Positions 63,774-64,000 of a stretch of DNA of 64,000 nucleotides are shown here, piece after piece. Below the pieces are notes generated by a model that ran no database searches, was not told the origin of the DNA, and was given only the letters and a program-made list of their open reading frames with translations. How positions within the stretch are numbered: the first letter of the stretch is position 1; each line of letters starts with the position of its first letter. This DNA comes from an uncultured Pseudodesulfovibrio sp. (lineage in GTDB: Bacteria; Desulfobacterota; Desulfovibrionia; Desulfovibrionales; Desulfovibrionaceae), in contig NZ_OY761823.1 of NCBI RefSeq assembly GCF_963664965.1, forward strand, positions 1,250,001 through 1,314,000, in the 5' to 3' direction. Both the position numbers and the translations under genes were made by a program.

Positions 63774-63986
63774 TCATTCACCCCTGTTTCGGTGAGGTCG
63801 CAACCATGAAGTGCTGGGTTGACCCTTTTGGACGATTTTAGGAAATATGCGGTGAGCATCGTTAAGTGCTTCGTGTAGCTGCTCTGCCATGTAGTGGTAT
63901 TGTACGCCTTCTTCTTCCTCGCGCTTTACCTGTCTATCGCTGAGTTCAATATTTTCCCATATTTGTACAACGGCGTCTTCAATCAT
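63774..63986 (-). CDS. 70-residue acidic hypothetical protein
   Basis: Begins MIEDAVVQIWENIELSDRQ and is mostly helical and acidic (KREEEEGVQYHYMAEQLHEA). Family unknown. A second frame (63659-63859) overlaps its 3' part and ends in a hydrophobic helix; the pair could represent one frameshifted gene. The region lies at the window edge, so upstream context is missing. Confidence 0.4.
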   Translation of the reverse strand: MIEDAVVQIWENIELSDRQVKREEEEGVQYHYMAEQLHEALNDAHRIFPKIVQKGQPSTSWLRPHRNRGE

Positions 63987-64000
63987 TTCGATATTTGTGT

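Overview
The window looks like a chromosome segment of a Gram-negative sulfate-reducing Desulfovibrionaceae bacterium of the Pseudodesulfovibrio/Desulfovibrio type. The indications are inference from gene content and style: dense G+C-rich genes, a tad pilus locus controlled by a sigma-54 activator, a TRAP transporter, several orphan periplasmic binding proteins, a bacterial GlnRS and a complete dcw cluster. No 16S rRNA gene is present to settle the taxonomy.

Layout. 0.3-9.3 kb holds housekeeping and small accessory genes: a histone-tail-like amphi-Trp protein, a YciI protein, glnS, two solute-binding proteins, a remnant of a third, an ADP-forming acyl-CoA synthetase, a very small Fur-controlled cysteine protein and a TPR protein. 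9.4-25.6 kb is the tad/Flp pilus locus. A leftward tadE-tadG-tadE operon and a rightward flp-tadV-rcpC-rcpA-tadZ-tadA-tadB-tadC-tadD operon flank a sigma-54 response regulator. Both operons are preceded by well-spaced -24/-12 sigma-54 promoter sequences, and a hybrid histidine kinase follows. 25.6-28.1 kb holds an HD-GYP protein and pyruvate kinase. 28.4-45.7 kb is the division and cell-wall cluster, mraZ-rsmH-ftsL-ftsI-murE-murF-mraY-murD-ftsW-murG-murC-murB-ftsQ-ftsA-ftsZ, with a tandem-repeat MraZ operator in front. 45.8-50.1 kb holds a radical SAM protein, lepA and lepB.

Accessory parts. A lower-G+C, single-gene locus (50.2-51.7 kb) encodes an unrecognised 469-residue protein with a HicA-like C-terminus. 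It has its own promoter, and a palindrome sits in the promoter spacer. After a TRAP transporter (dctM, dctQ, dctP), a secreted FG-GAP protein and an rRNA methyltransferase, tRNA-Val and tRNA-Asp are followed by an integrated element that runs off the right edge (58.2-64 kb). The element carries a tyrosine integrase abutting tRNA-Asp, an overlapping excisionase-like HTH gene, a rolling-circle-type Rep protein and several unrecognised cargo genes.

The best candidates for undescribed biology are the HicA-like single-gene locus, the tRNA-Asp element and its cargo, the Fur-controlled 39-residue protein, and a duplicated FtsL C-terminal peptide between ftsL and ftsI that has only synonymous differences. 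No CRISPR array, rRNA gene, insertion sequence or recognisable riboswitch was seen. Positions 1-303 hold no gene I can support.
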